From assembly GCF_015265435.1 (NCBI RefSeq), contig NZ_JABJWH010000035.1, forward strand, positions 19,883 to 54,568: a stretch of DNA of 34,686 nt. The letters run 5' to 3'. Shown in pieces: positions 6,765 to 15,952 of the stretch; within the stretch, counting starts at the first letter, position 1; each line of letters starts with the position of its first letter. This DNA comes from Alloalcanivorax profundimaris (GTDB lineage: Bacteria; Pseudomonadota; Gammaproteobacteria; Pseudomonadales; Alcanivoracaceae). The translations under genes were made by a program, and so were the position numbers. Below the pieces are notes generated by a model, which had not been told where the DNA came from, made no database searches, and saw nothing but the letters and a program-made list of their open reading frames with translations.

Positions 6765-9700
6765 ATGCAAAACGGTTTCATGGTGCTGCACGGTAACCGG
6801 CTGGAGACACTCACCGAGGTGGTGTCGGACTGGTTACGGCGCCACCCCTTGCCGCCGCTGGCGGAGGAAACCGTGCTGGTGCAGTCCAACGGCATGGCCC
6901 AGTGGCTCAAGCTCAACCTGGCGGAGCCGGAAGCCCTGGGCATCGCCGCCGGCTTCAGTTTCCAGATGCCGGCCCGCTTCCTGTGGAGCGCCTACCGCAC
7001 CGTGCTCGGCGAGGACCGGGTGCCGCGCACCTCGCCGTTCGACAAGTCACGCCTGCTGTGGCGGCTGTACCGGCTGCTGCCCACCCTGCTGCACGAGGAC
7101 GCCTTCGAGCCCCTGCGTCATTTCCTGGACGACGATGGCGACGGCCGCAAGCGCCACCAGCTGGCGGAACGGCTGGCCGACCTGTTCGACGCCTACCAGG
7201 TGTACCGGGCGGACTGGCTGGCGGACTGGGAGAACGACGACGACCGCCTGCGCCGGGCGCCGGACCGCCGCGACGCCGACCCGCTGCCGCCGGGCCAGCA
7301 CTGGCAGCCGGCCCTGTGGCGGGCGCTGCTCGCCGACCTGCCCGAGGACCGGCGGCACCTGAGCCGGGCGGCCATCCACGAGGCCTTCGTGGAACGCCTG
7401 GACAGCGACACGCCGCCGCCGGGCCTGCCGCCCCGGGTGCTGGTGTTCGGCATCAGCGCCCTGCCCCAGCAGGCCCTGGAGGCGCTGGCGGCGATCAGCC
7501 GTCACGCCCAGGTGCTGATGCTGGTGCAAAACCCCTGCAAGCATTACTGGGCGGACATCGTCGAGGACCGCCACCTGCTGCGCGCCCAGCTGGACGGCCG
7601 CCGCCGCCACCTGAGCGCGCCGCCGGACAACCCCGTGCACCCGCTGCTGGCCGCCTGGGGCAAGCAAGGCCGGGATTTCATCGGCCTGTTGTACGGCCAC
7701 GACGACCCGGACCATTACCAGGGCGCGTTCCAGAACCAGATCGACCTGTTCCTGGACCAGGACGGCCCGCTCACCCTGCTGCGGCAACTCCAGCAGGACG
7801 TGCTGGAGCTGTCGCCCAACCCGGCGCCGGCGGAACGACCGGTGGCGGCCCCCGACGGCTCGCTACAATTCGGCGTCGCCCACGGCCCGCAGCGCGAGGT
7901 GGAGATCCTGCAGGACGCCCTGCTGGCGCGCTTCGCCGAAGACCCGGAGTTGCGCCCCCGGGACGTGATCGTGATGGTGCCGGACATCGAAGCCTACGCG
8001 CCCCACATCGACGCCGTGTTCGGCCGCCTGGAGCGCGACGACCCGCGCCACCTGCCCTATACCCTCAGTGACCGCAGCGCCGGCGCCGCCTCGCCCCTGG
8101 CCAACGCCGTGGAGGCGCTGCTGCATCTGCCGCAATGGCGCTTCACCGCCGCCGACATCCTCGACCTGCTGGACGTGCCCGCTTTGCGTGGGCGCTTCGG
8201 CATTCCGGAAAGCGCCCTGCCGCAACTGAGCCGCTGGATCGAGCAGGCCAACATCCGCTGGGGGCTGCATGAGCGCCAGCGCGCCAGCCTGGACCTGCCC
8301 GGCTTCGAGCAGAACAGCTGGGCGTTCGGCCTGCGCCGCATGCTGGCCGGCTACCTGATCGGCGACGGCCCGGCCTGGCGGGGCATCGAGCCCCTGGACG
8401 AGGTGGCCGGCCTGGGCGCCGAGCTGGCCGGCCGCCTGGCGCGGCTGCTGGACACCCTGGACCACCATTGGCGGGCGTTCCGGGAGCCGGCGCCGCCGCC
8501 TCAGTGGCGGCAGCGCTTCGGCGCCCTGCTGGACGACCTGTTCGAGCCGGAGGAGACCGACGACCAGGCCCTGGACGCCGGCCTGCGCGACGCCCTCAAC
8601 GACTGGCTGGCGGCCTGCGAACAGGCGGATTTCCACACCCCGCTGCCGATCACCGTGGCCCGCCGCCCGCTGCTCGACGCCCTCAACGCGGAAAGCCTGG
8701 CCCAGCGCTTCATGGCCGGGCGCATCAACTTCTGCACCCTGATGCCGATGCGCGCCATCCCGTTCCGGCACGTGTGCCTGCTGGGCATGAAGGACGGCGA
8801 CTACCCGCGCCAGCAGCAGCCCATGGATTTCGATCTGATGCGTCACTGGGGCGCGCCCGGCGACGACGGCCGCCGCCGCAGTCAGTACCGCCCCGGCGAC
8901 CGCTCGCGGCGGGAGGACGACCGCTACCTGTTCCTGGAAGCCCTGCTGAGCGCCCGGGACAGCCTCTACATCAGTTGGACCGGCCGCCACGCCCGGGATA
9001 ACAGCGAGCGGCCGCCCTCGGTGCTGGTGGCGCAGCTGCGCGACCATCTGGACCAGCGCTGGACCACCAACGACGGCGCCCCGATCACCGAACGGCTCAC
9101 CGTGGAGCACCCCCTGCAGCCGTTCAGCGCCCGCTACTTCCACGGCCCCGGGGACGGCGAGCCGGCGCCGCCGCCCACCTTCGCCGACGAATGGGAGCCC
9201 CTGCACCGGCCGGCGCCCGCCGGCCCGGACAACGCCCCCCTGCCGGCGCCGGCGGACAGCGAACCGGTGGCCGCCGAGGCCCTGGGCCGCTTCCTCAAGC
9301 AGCCGGTGGCGCACTTCTTCCGGGAACGGCTCAAGGCGGGCCTGGAGCAGGAGCACCGGACCCTGGAGGACACCGAGCCCTTCACCCTGGACGGCCTGGA
9401 TCGCTGGCAGCTCCAGGACCGGCTGCTGGAAGCGGCGCGCCGCGCCGGCGGCGACGGCTTCCAGGCCGCCCTGGCGGACACCCTGGACCACCTGGCCGGC
9501 GGCGGCGCCCTGCCCCTGGCGCCCTTCACCGAAGCCAGCCGGGAATCCCTGAGTCTGCCCCTGAACCGGCCCCTGCGCGCCTATTTCGAGAGCCTGGGCG
9601 GCACCCGCGGGCCGCTGCCCCAACGGGAAGTCACCCTGAGCCTGGACGGCCTGGCGGTGGAGGACTGGCTCACCGATCTGCTCGACGGCGAGGACGGCCC

Positions 9701-10193
9701 GCGCCGGCTGCTGCTGATCACCGGCGGCCTGCAAAACCGCTGGCGCAAGCTGTGCACGCCCTGGGCGGTGCACCTGCTGGCCTGCGCCGACGGGCTGGCG
9801 CTGACCACCGAGCTGGTGGCCCAGGACGGCGGCGCCGTGCTGCCACCGCTGGCCGCCGAGGCGGCCCGGGGCCACCTGGCCGCCCTGGCCCGGGGCTGGG
9901 CCGAGGGCCTGCGCCGGCCCCTGCCGGTGGCCTGCGACACCGCCTTCGCCTGGCTGGGCGGCCTGGACAAGGAACGCCACGAACGGGACGCCCGCGCCGC
10001 CTTCGAATCCGGCTTCAGCCATGTGGGCGAAGCGGACCGGGACGCCGCCCTGCGCCGCGCCTGGCCGGACTTCGATGCCCTGCTGGCCACCGAGGAGGAC
10101 GGCGCGCCGGCCCTGGCGGCCTGGGCGGAACGGCTCTACCGCCCGCTGTTCGACCAGGTGCAATGGCGCCGGCCCGGGGAGGACGCCCGATGA
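6765..10193 (+). CDS. recC: Exodeoxyribonuclease V subunit gamma (RecC)
   Basis: This 1142-residue subunit (E. coli RecC is about 1120) is the scaffold of RecBCD. It splits the DNA strands and, in known systems, reads the Chi sequence on the 3' strand. The N-terminus has the family pattern LVQSNGMAQWLKLNLA and then ARFLWSAYR. The middle has the inactive-helicase segments MPDIEAYAP-like (MVPDIEAYAP) and the conserved NFCTLMPMRAIPFRHVCLLGM. The C-terminal region resembles a degenerate nuclease domain. I chose the ATG at 6765 because AAGGA lies six bases upstream; an ATG at 6759 overlaps that site. Its TGA overlaps the recB ATG (ATGA), showing translational coupling. ptrA, which separates recC and recB in E. 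coli, is absent, as in pseudomonads. Confidence 0.97.
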   Translation: MQNGFMVLHGNRLETLTEVVSDWLRRHPLPPLAEETVLVQSNGMAQWLKLNLAEPEALGIAAGFSFQMPARFLWSAYRTVLGEDRVPRTSPFDKSRLLWRLYRLLPTLLHEDAFEPLRHFLDDDGDGRKRHQLAERLADLFDAYQVYRADWLADWENDDDRLRRAPDRRDADPLPPGQHWQPALWRALLADLPEDRRHLSRAAIHEAFVERLDSDTPPPGLPPRVLVFGISALPQQALEALAAISRHAQVLMLVQNPCKHYWADIVEDRHLLRAQLDGRRRHLSAPPDNPVHPLLAAWGKQGRDFIGLLYGHDDPDHYQGAFQNQIDLFLDQDGPLTLLRQLQQDVLELSPNPAPAERPVAAPDGSLQFGVAHGPQREVEILQDALLARFAEDPELRPRDVIVMVPDIEAYAPHIDAVFGRLERDDPRHLPYTLSDRSAGAASPLANAVEALLHLPQWRFTAADILDLLDVPALRGRFGIPESALPQLSRWIEQANIRWGLHERQRASLDLPGFEQNSWAFGLRRMLAGYLIGDGPAWRGIEPLDEVAGLGAELAGRLARLLDTLDHHWRAFREPAPPPQWRQRFGALLDDLFEPEETDDQALDAGLRDALNDWLAACEQADFHTPLPITVARRPLLDALNAESLAQRFMAGRINFCTLMPMRAIPFRHVCLLGMKDGDYPRQQQPMDFDLMRHWGAPGDDGRRRSQYRPGDRSRREDDRYLFLEALLSARDSLYISWTGRHARDNSERPPSVLVAQLRDHLDQRWTTNDGAPITERLTVEHPLQPFSARYFHGPGDGEPAPPPTFADEWEPLHRPAPAGPDNAPLPAPADSEPVAAEALGRFLKQPVAHFFRERLKAGLEQEHRTLEDTEPFTLDGLDRWQLQDRLLEAARRAGGDGFQAALADTLDHLAGGGALPLAPFTEASRESLSLPLNRPLRAYFESLGGTRGPLPQREVTLSLDGLAVEDWLTDLLDGEDGPRRLLLITGGLQNRWRKLCTPWAVHLLACADGLALTTELVAQDGGAVLPPLAAEAARGHLAALARGWAEGLRRPLPVACDTAFAWLGGLDKERHERDARAAFESGFSHVGEADRDAALRRAWPDFDALLATEEDGAPALAAWAERLYRPLFDQVQWRRPGEDAR

Positions 10194-13100
10194 GCGAACG
10201 CCCCCTGCCACTCACCTTTCCGCTGCACGGCACCCGCCTGATCGAGGCCAGCGCCGGCACCGGCAAGACCTTCACCCTGGCCGCCCTGTATCTGCGCCTG
10301 GTGCTCGGCCATGGCGGCGAGGCGGCCTTCCCGCGCCCGCTGCTGCCGCCGGAAATCCTGGTGGTGACCTTTACCGAGGCGGCCACGGAGGAATTGCGCG
10401 AGCGCATCCGCGACCGCCTGGCGGAGGCGGCCCGGGCCTTCGCCGGCGACCGGGCCGGCGGCGACCCGATTCTCGATGAGCTGCTGGCCGCCTACCCGGA
10501 CGACGCCGACCGGGTCGCCGCCGCCCGACGCCTGGACGCCGCCGCCCAGTGGATGGACGAAGCCGCCATTTACACCATCCACGGCTTCTGCAACCGCATG
10601 CTCAAGCAGCACGCCTTCGACTCCGGCAGCCTGTTCAACCTGGAACTCAACGAGGACGCCAGCGAGGAACAACACCGCGCCGCCTGCGATTACTGGCGCA
10701 CGGTGATCGGGCGCTTCCCGGCCGCCGCCGCGCCGGCCCTGCGCGGCGCCGGCCTGGACGGCCCGGAGGCGCTGCTGGCCGCCGCCCGCCCGCTGTTCGG
10801 CCATGTCGGCGCCGCCACCGAGCTGCCGGCCACGGTGCGCCACTGGCTGGACACGGCGGGCCCCCAGCGCGAGCTGGAGGATCGCGCCCGCGCCACCCTG
10901 GCCGCCGAACTGCCGGCCCTGCGCGCCTGGGTCAGCGAGGCCCTGGACAACAAATGGCTCAACGGCAACAGCTACCGGGCCGGCTCGGTGCCCGCCATGC
11001 TCGACGCCCTGGCCCGCTACGCGGAGGGTTTTCCGGGCACCGGCCGGGACGACCTCAAGGCCCTGGAGCGCTTCTCCCTGGATGGCCTGAAGCTGACCAA
11101 GGCGGGCCAGGACCGGCTGCCGGAGCTGGCCTGCTTCGAGGCCCTGCAGCGGGTGCTGGAAAGCCGCCAGGACAATGCCCTGCCCCGGGCCGCGCTGCTG
11201 GAGCACGCCGCCGCCTGGATCGAGGACCGGGTGGCGATGATGCGCCGCCAGACCGCCACCATGGGCTTCGACGACATGCTCACCCGGCTGCGCGACGCCC
11301 TGGCGGACGCGGCCAACGGCCCGCGCCTGGCGCGGGTGATCCGCGCCCAGTTCCCGGTGGCCCTGATCGACGAATTCCAGGACACCGATCCGGTGCAGTA
11401 CCGCATCTTCTCCACCCTGTACGCCGGCCAGCCGGACATCGGCTGGTTCATGATCGGCGACCCCAAGCAGGCCATCTACGCCTTCCGGGGCGCCGACGTG
11501 CACACCTATCTGGCGGCCCGGTCGGACACCGAGAGCCAGCACACCCTGGACCGCAACTACCGCTCCGCCAAGGCCATGGTGGACGGGGTGAACCGCCTGT
11601 TCGAACACGGCGAGCGGCTGTCCGGGGATGTGTTCCTGATGGACGGCCGCATCCCCTTCCAGCGCGTCACCGCCGAGGGCCGCAAGGAGCACCTGGAAAT
11701 CGACGGCGCCGCCCACGCCGGCGTCACCCTGTGGGTGGAGGACGACGACAAGGCGGTGAGCAGCGGCGCCTACCGGCACCGCCAGGCGGAGCGCGCCGCC
11801 GGCGAGATCGCCCGCCTGCTCAACGGCGCCGAGGACGGCCACACCGGCTTCCGCCGGGAGGACAATGTTGAATTCACCCCGCTGCGCTCCCGGGACATCG
11901 CCGTGCTGGTGCGCGACCGCAACGAGGCGGCGGCGATCCGCCAGGCCCTGGCGGCGCGCCGGGTGCGCAGTGTTTATCTGTCCGACCAGGATTCGGTGTA
12001 CGCCACCCCGGAGGCGGCGGACCTGCTGCGCCTGCTGAGCGCCTGCGCGGCGCCGGAGGCGGACGCCCGGGTACGCAGCGCCCTGGCCTGCGCCACCCTG
12101 GACCAGCCCTACGCGGCCCTGGACCACCTCAACCGGGACGAGCGCGCCTGGGAGGCCATGGTCGACCGCTTCCACGGGTACAAGCACCAGTGGCAACGCC
12201 AGGGCGTGCTGCCCATGCTGCGCGGCCTGCTGCTGGATTTTCAGGTGCCGGAGCGGTTGAGCCGCACCCTGGACGGCGAGCGTTCGCTCACCAACCTGCT
12301 GCACCTGGCGGAGCTGATGCAGCAGGCCGCCGGCCAGCTGGACGGCGAGCAGGCGCTGATCCGCCACCTGCGCGAGGCGGTGGAGGACGGCGGCCGGGGC
12401 GGTGACGACAGCATCCTGCGCCTGGAAAGCGACGACGACCGGGTACGGGTGATCACCATCCACAAATCCAAGGGCCTGGAATACCCGCTGGTGTTCCTGC
12501 CCTTCATCTGCGGCTTCCGGCCGGCGGAAACCAGCAAACCGCCGCTGCGCTATCACCAGAACGGCGAACTGGTGGTCAACCTGGAACCGGACGACGCCGC
12601 CGGCGCCCTGGCGGACCGGGAACGGCTGGCCGAGGACATGCGCCTGCTCTACGTGGCCCTGACCCGGGCCCGCCACGCCTGCTGGCTGGGGCTATCGCCC
12701 TATGCCCGCGGCAACGGCAAACGCAACCAGCTGGACGGCAGCGCCATCGGCCGATTGCTGTTCGGCCCGGACGGTGTCGCCAACGACGGCCTGAGCGCCG
12801 CCCTGGCGCCGCTCGATGACGACGCCATCCGCGTCACGGCGCCGCCGCGGGACAACGACACCATTCACCGCCCCAGCGACCAGGAACGGCCCTGGCGCGG
12901 CGCCGCCCGGTTCTCCGGCCGCCGGGCGGAAACCTGGTGGATCGCCAGCTACAGCGCCCTCAAGCAGGTGGAAGACGACACCCTGGCGCCCTCCGATCCG
13001 CGCGGCGACCGGCTGGCGGAACACGACGGCGAGGCGGCGCCGGTGGCGGACGACATCGAGCCCCGGGGCATCCACGCCTTCCCGCGCGGGCCCCTGCCCG

Positions 13101-13804
13101 GCCTGCTGCTCCACGACCTGCTGGAGCAGGCCGGCCGCGACGGCTTCGCCGCCACCCTGGCGGCGCCGGAGGAGCTGGACCGGCGCGTCCAGGAGAGCCT
13201 GGCGGCGCGCCACTGGCAGGACCACGAAAGCATGCTCCAGGACTGGTGGCGGGCGGCGCTGCGCACGCCCTTCGACCTGGGCGGCGACGCGGCGGCGCTC
13301 GCCGACCTGCCCACGGCGGTGCCGGAAATGGAGTTCCTGTTCCCGGCCCGGCGCGTGCCGGTGGAGGCCCTGGACCGGCTGATCCGCGACCACATCGCGC
13401 CGGGCGTGCCGCGCCCACGCCTGGAGGCGGACACCCTGAACGGCATGCTCAAGGGCTTCATCGACCTGGTGTTCGAGCACCGGGGCCGCTATTACGTGCT
13501 GGATTACAAATCCAACTGGCTGGGGCCCGACGACCGCGCCTACACCCGCGACACCATGACCACGGCGATCCTGGAAAGCCGCTACGAGGTACAGTACGCC
13601 CTCTATCTGCTGGCCCTGCACCGCCTGCTGCGCGCCCGCCTGGGCCCGGACTACGACCCGGACCGGCACCTGGGCGGCGCCGTCTATGTGTTCCTGCGCG
13701 GCCTGAACAGCCCGGACGCCGGCGCCGTGTTCGAGCGCCCGGCCACCGGGCTGATCACCGCCCTGGACGAACTGTTCGTACCCGGAGGTCACGATGCAGG
13801 CTGA
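10190..13804 (+). CDS. recB: Exodeoxyribonuclease V subunit beta (RecB)
   Basis: The 1204-residue protein is a 3'-5' SF1A helicase fused to the complex's only nuclease. Visible motifs are Walker A ASAGTGKT (20-27), GFCNRML near the start of the 1B region, Walker B LIDEFQDTDP, GDPKQAIYAFRGAD (motif III), HKSKGLEYP (motif V) and LLYVALTRAR (motif VI). The C-terminal nuclease has D1092 in GFIDLVF and D1105/K1107 in LDYKSNW; the 13-residue spacing equals that of the E. coli catalytic set. With RecC and RecD it resects double-strand breaks and loads RecA. The start overlaps the recC stop by four bases, and the gene overlaps recD by 11 bases. No defect is seen. Confidence 0.98.
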   Translation: MSERPLPLTFPLHGTRLIEASAGTGKTFTLAALYLRLVLGHGGEAAFPRPLLPPEILVVTFTEAATEELRERIRDRLAEAARAFAGDRAGGDPILDELLAAYPDDADRVAAARRLDAAAQWMDEAAIYTIHGFCNRMLKQHAFDSGSLFNLELNEDASEEQHRAACDYWRTVIGRFPAAAAPALRGAGLDGPEALLAAARPLFGHVGAATELPATVRHWLDTAGPQRELEDRARATLAAELPALRAWVSEALDNKWLNGNSYRAGSVPAMLDALARYAEGFPGTGRDDLKALERFSLDGLKLTKAGQDRLPELACFEALQRVLESRQDNALPRAALLEHAAAWIEDRVAMMRRQTATMGFDDMLTRLRDALADAANGPRLARVIRAQFPVALIDEFQDTDPVQYRIFSTLYAGQPDIGWFMIGDPKQAIYAFRGADVHTYLAARSDTESQHTLDRNYRSAKAMVDGVNRLFEHGERLSGDVFLMDGRIPFQRVTAEGRKEHLEIDGAAHAGVTLWVEDDDKAVSSGAYRHRQAERAAGEIARLLNGAEDGHTGFRREDNVEFTPLRSRDIAVLVRDRNEAAAIRQALAARRVRSVYLSDQDSVYATPEAADLLRLLSACAAPEADARVRSALACATLDQPYAALDHLNRDERAWEAMVDRFHGYKHQWQRQGVLPMLRGLLLDFQVPERLSRTLDGERSLTNLLHLAELMQQAAGQLDGEQALIRHLREAVEDGGRGGDDSILRLESDDDRVRVITIHKSKGLEYPLVFLPFICGFRPAETSKPPLRYHQNGELVVNLEPDDAAGALADRERLAEDMRLLYVALTRARHACWLGLSPYARGNGKRNQLDGSAIGRLLFGPDGVANDGLSAALAPLDDDAIRVTAPPRDNDTIHRPSDQERPWRGAARFSGRRAETWWIASYSALKQVEDDTLAPSDPRGDRLAEHDGEAAPVADDIEPRGIHAFPRGPLPGLLLHDLLEQAGRDGFAATLAAPEELDRRVQESLAARHWQDHESMLQDWWRAALRTPFDLGGDAAALADLPTAVPEMEFLFPARRVPVEALDRLIRDHIAPGVPRPRLEADTLNGMLKGFIDLVFEHRGRYYVLDYKSNWLGPDDRAYTRDTMTTAILESRYEVQYALYLLALHRLLRARLGPDYDPDRHLGGAVYVFLRGLNSPDAGAVFERPATGLITALDELFVPGGHDAG

Positions 13805-15710
13805 TTTGTTCACCGCCCCCGCCTGGCGGGACGCCCTGGCGGCCCTGCGCGATCAGGGGCTGCTGCGCGACCTGGACGTGGCGGTGGCGGAATTCCTGCA
13901 CCGCCAGGCGCCGGACGCGGAACCGGCGGCGCTGCTGCTGGCGGCGCTCACCAGCGGCCAGCTGGCCGCCGGCCATCTGTGCCTGGACCTGCGCGAGCCG
14001 GAGCTGGAAGCGCGGCTGTGGCCCGCCGGCCGCCCCCCGGAACTCACCGGCCTGCTGCCGGACGCGGTGGCCGACTGGGCCGCGCCGCTCGCCGGCAGCC
14101 CGCTGGTGAGCGACGCTGAAGCGGACACCGAACGGGCCCGCGCGCCCCTGGTGTTCGACGGCCGGCGGCTTTACCTGCGCCGTCACTGGACCCAGGAAAA
14201 CGCCGTGGCGGAACGCATCCGCGCGCGCCTGGCGGACACCGCCGCGCCCCCCACCGGGCTGGCGGAGCGACTGCGCGCCCTGTTCCCGGACCCGCCCGGG
14301 GACGGCGAGCCGGACTGGCAGCAGGTGGCCTGCGCCCTGGCCGCCCGCGCCGGGCTCACCCTGATCACCGGCGGCCCGGGCACCGGCAAGACCACCACCG
14401 TGGTGCGCCTGCTCGGCCTGCTCCAGGGCCAGGCCATGGACGACGGCCGGCGCCTGCGCATCCGCCTGGCGGCGCCCACCGGCAAGGCCGCCGCCCGGCT
14501 CACCGAATCCATCGGCCGCCAGGTGCGGGCACTGAACGTGGACGCGGCGGTGCGCGATGCCATCCCCACCGAGGTGAGCACCCTGCACCGGCTGCTCGGC
14601 ACGCGCCCGGACAGCCGCCACTTCCGCCATCATCGCCACAACCCGGTGCACGCCGACCTGGTGGTGGTGGACGAGGCCAGCATGATCGACATGGACATGA
14701 TGGCCAGCCTGCTGGACGCCCTGCCCCCGGCCTGCAAACTGATTCTGCTGGGCGACAAGGACCAGCTCGCCAGCGTCGAGGCCGGCGCCGTGATGGGCGA
14801 TCTGTGTCGGCGCTCGGAGCTGGGCCTGTACCGCCCCGACACCCTGGCGTTCGCCCGCGCCGCCACCGGCGCCGACCTGTCACCCTGGGCCGGCGACGGC
14901 GGCGGGCTGGCCCAGCAAACCGCCATGCTGCGCCGCAACTGGCGCTTCCAGGGGGCCCCCGGCATCGGCGAACTGGCCGCCGCCATCAACGGCGGCGACC
15001 CGGCGGCGGTGAACCGGGTGTTCGCCCGGGACCACGCCACCCTGGAGCGCCGCCGTGGCGACCACGCCCAGGATCTGGCCGCCCTGCTGCTGCATGGCGG
15101 CGCCCACGGCGAGGGCCTGCGCGCCCTGGTGGCGGACGCCGCCGGGCCCGCGCCCCACGAGGAGGAAGACCAGCGCGCCCGGGACCTGCTCACCCGTCTC
15201 ACCGGCCAGCAGCTGCTCAGCGGCCTGCGCGGCGGCCCCTTCGGCGTGGACCGGCTCAACCGCCTGGTCACCGACCACCTGCGCCGCGATGGCCTGGCCG
15301 GCGACCACGACTGGTACCCGGGCCGGCCGGTGATGATGACCCGCAACGACTATCAATTGGGTTTGATGAACGGCGATGTGGGCCTGACCCTGCCGCACCC
15401 GGACGGTCTGCGCGTGGCCTTCCAGCTGCCGGACGGCCGCGTGCGCTGGGTGCTGCCCAGCCGTCTGGACGCGGTGGACACGGTCTACGCCATGACGGTG
15501 CACAAGTCCCAGGGCTCGGAGTTCGACCACGTGCTGCTGGCGCTGCCGGACCGCCCGCACCCCCTGCTCACCCGGGAGCTGATCTACACCGCCGCCACCC
15601 GCGCCCGGCGCGCCTTCACCCTGGTCGAGTATGGCCCGCCGGCGGTGCTCGACCAGGCCGTGCGCCGGCGCACCTGGCGCGCCTCCGGCCTGGCCGGAAA
15701 ACTCGACTGA
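13794..15710 (+). CDS. recD: Exodeoxyribonuclease V subunit alpha (RecD)
   Basis: This 638-residue SF1B helicase moves 5'-3' and is the lead motor of RecBCD before Chi. An N-terminal RecC-interface region (about 1-170) precedes Walker A GGPGTGKT (193-200), the AAPTGKAAARLTESI motif, Walker B LVVVDEASMIDM, the LGDKDQLASVEAGAV motif III, and the C-terminal YAMTVHKSQGSEF and LIYTAATRAR motifs. GGAGG at 13784-13788, inside recB, supports the ATG at 13794, so recD is coupled to recB. A REP palindrome begins 16 bp after the stop. All motifs needed for ATPase activity are present. Confidence 0.97.
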   Translation: MQADLFTAPAWRDALAALRDQGLLRDLDVAVAEFLHRQAPDAEPAALLLAALTSGQLAAGHLCLDLREPELEARLWPAGRPPELTGLLPDAVADWAAPLAGSPLVSDAEADTERARAPLVFDGRRLYLRRHWTQENAVAERIRARLADTAAPPTGLAERLRALFPDPPGDGEPDWQQVACALAARAGLTLITGGPGTGKTTTVVRLLGLLQGQAMDDGRRLRIRLAAPTGKAAARLTESIGRQVRALNVDAAVRDAIPTEVSTLHRLLGTRPDSRHFRHHRHNPVHADLVVVDEASMIDMDMMASLLDALPPACKLILLGDKDQLASVEAGAVMGDLCRRSELGLYRPDTLAFARAATGADLSPWAGDGGGLAQQTAMLRRNWRFQGAPGIGELAAAINGGDPAAVNRVFARDHATLERRRGDHAQDLAALLLHGGAHGEGLRALVADAAGPAPHEEEDQRARDLLTRLTGQQLLSGLRGGPFGVDRLNRLVTDHLRRDGLAGDHDWYPGRPVMMTRNDYQLGLMNGDVGLTLPHPDGLRVAFQLPDGRVRWVLPSRLDAVDTVYAMTVHKSQGSEFDHVLLALPDRPHPLLTRELIYTAATRARRAFTLVEYGPPAVLDQAVRRRTWRASGLAGKLD

Positions 15711-15725
15711 AGCGGCCAGCCGTTA

Positions 15726-15777
15726 TCGCGACTGAAGTCGCTCCTACAAGACGCGGTAGGAGCGACTTCAGTCGCGA
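15726..15777. repeat. REP-type palindrome after recD
   Basis: The 22-bp arms at 15726-15747 and 15756-15777 are perfect inverted copies containing GCGACTGAAGTCGCTCCTAC-type sequence, with an 8-nt loop. This is the common gammaproteobacterial REP motif (GTAGGAGCGAC...), usually mobilised by a RAYT transposase elsewhere in the genome. It may also stabilise or end the recCBD transcript. Confidence 0.88.
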
Positions 15778-15794
15778 AATGGCCACGTCTCCGG

Positions 15795-15946
15795 CTTTAA
15801 TAAAAATCCCCTTTTTTACAAAAAAATATCTTTTTATATAAAAAAACACATTCGTATATTTTCCTGTTGTTTACGTTTCTCCAACCCAATTGCTCCTGTT
15901 TTGCCTTTTAATATAGGGCTATTACGCATTCGCATTTGCAAAGGAG
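15795..15946 (+). promoter_or_regulatory. A/T-tract-rich upstream region of the OmpA gene
   Basis: From about 15795 to 15865 the sequence is a series of A- and T-tracts, strikingly unlike the GC-rich surroundings. It is likely intrinsically curved and could act as an UP-element or a site for a xenogeneic silencer such as MvaT/H-NS. A candidate promoter is TTGCTC (15890-15895), 16 bp, TATAGG (15912-15917). A strong Shine-Dalgarno AAGGAG (15941-15946) precedes the ATG at 15953. Confidence 0.5.
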
Positions 15947-15952
15947 CTTGCC

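Noticed and set aside
7863..12676. Very long minus-strand open frames across recC and recB (about 780 and 850 codons)
   Set aside because: They are mirror effects of strong GC-rich codon bias in recC/recB; their translations are Q/G/V/A-rich without motifs.
6765..15710. Chi-like GCTGGTGG octamers in and around recBCD
   Set aside because: A few copies occur, but such octamers are expected in GC-rich coding DNA, and the Chi sequence of this organism is unknown.
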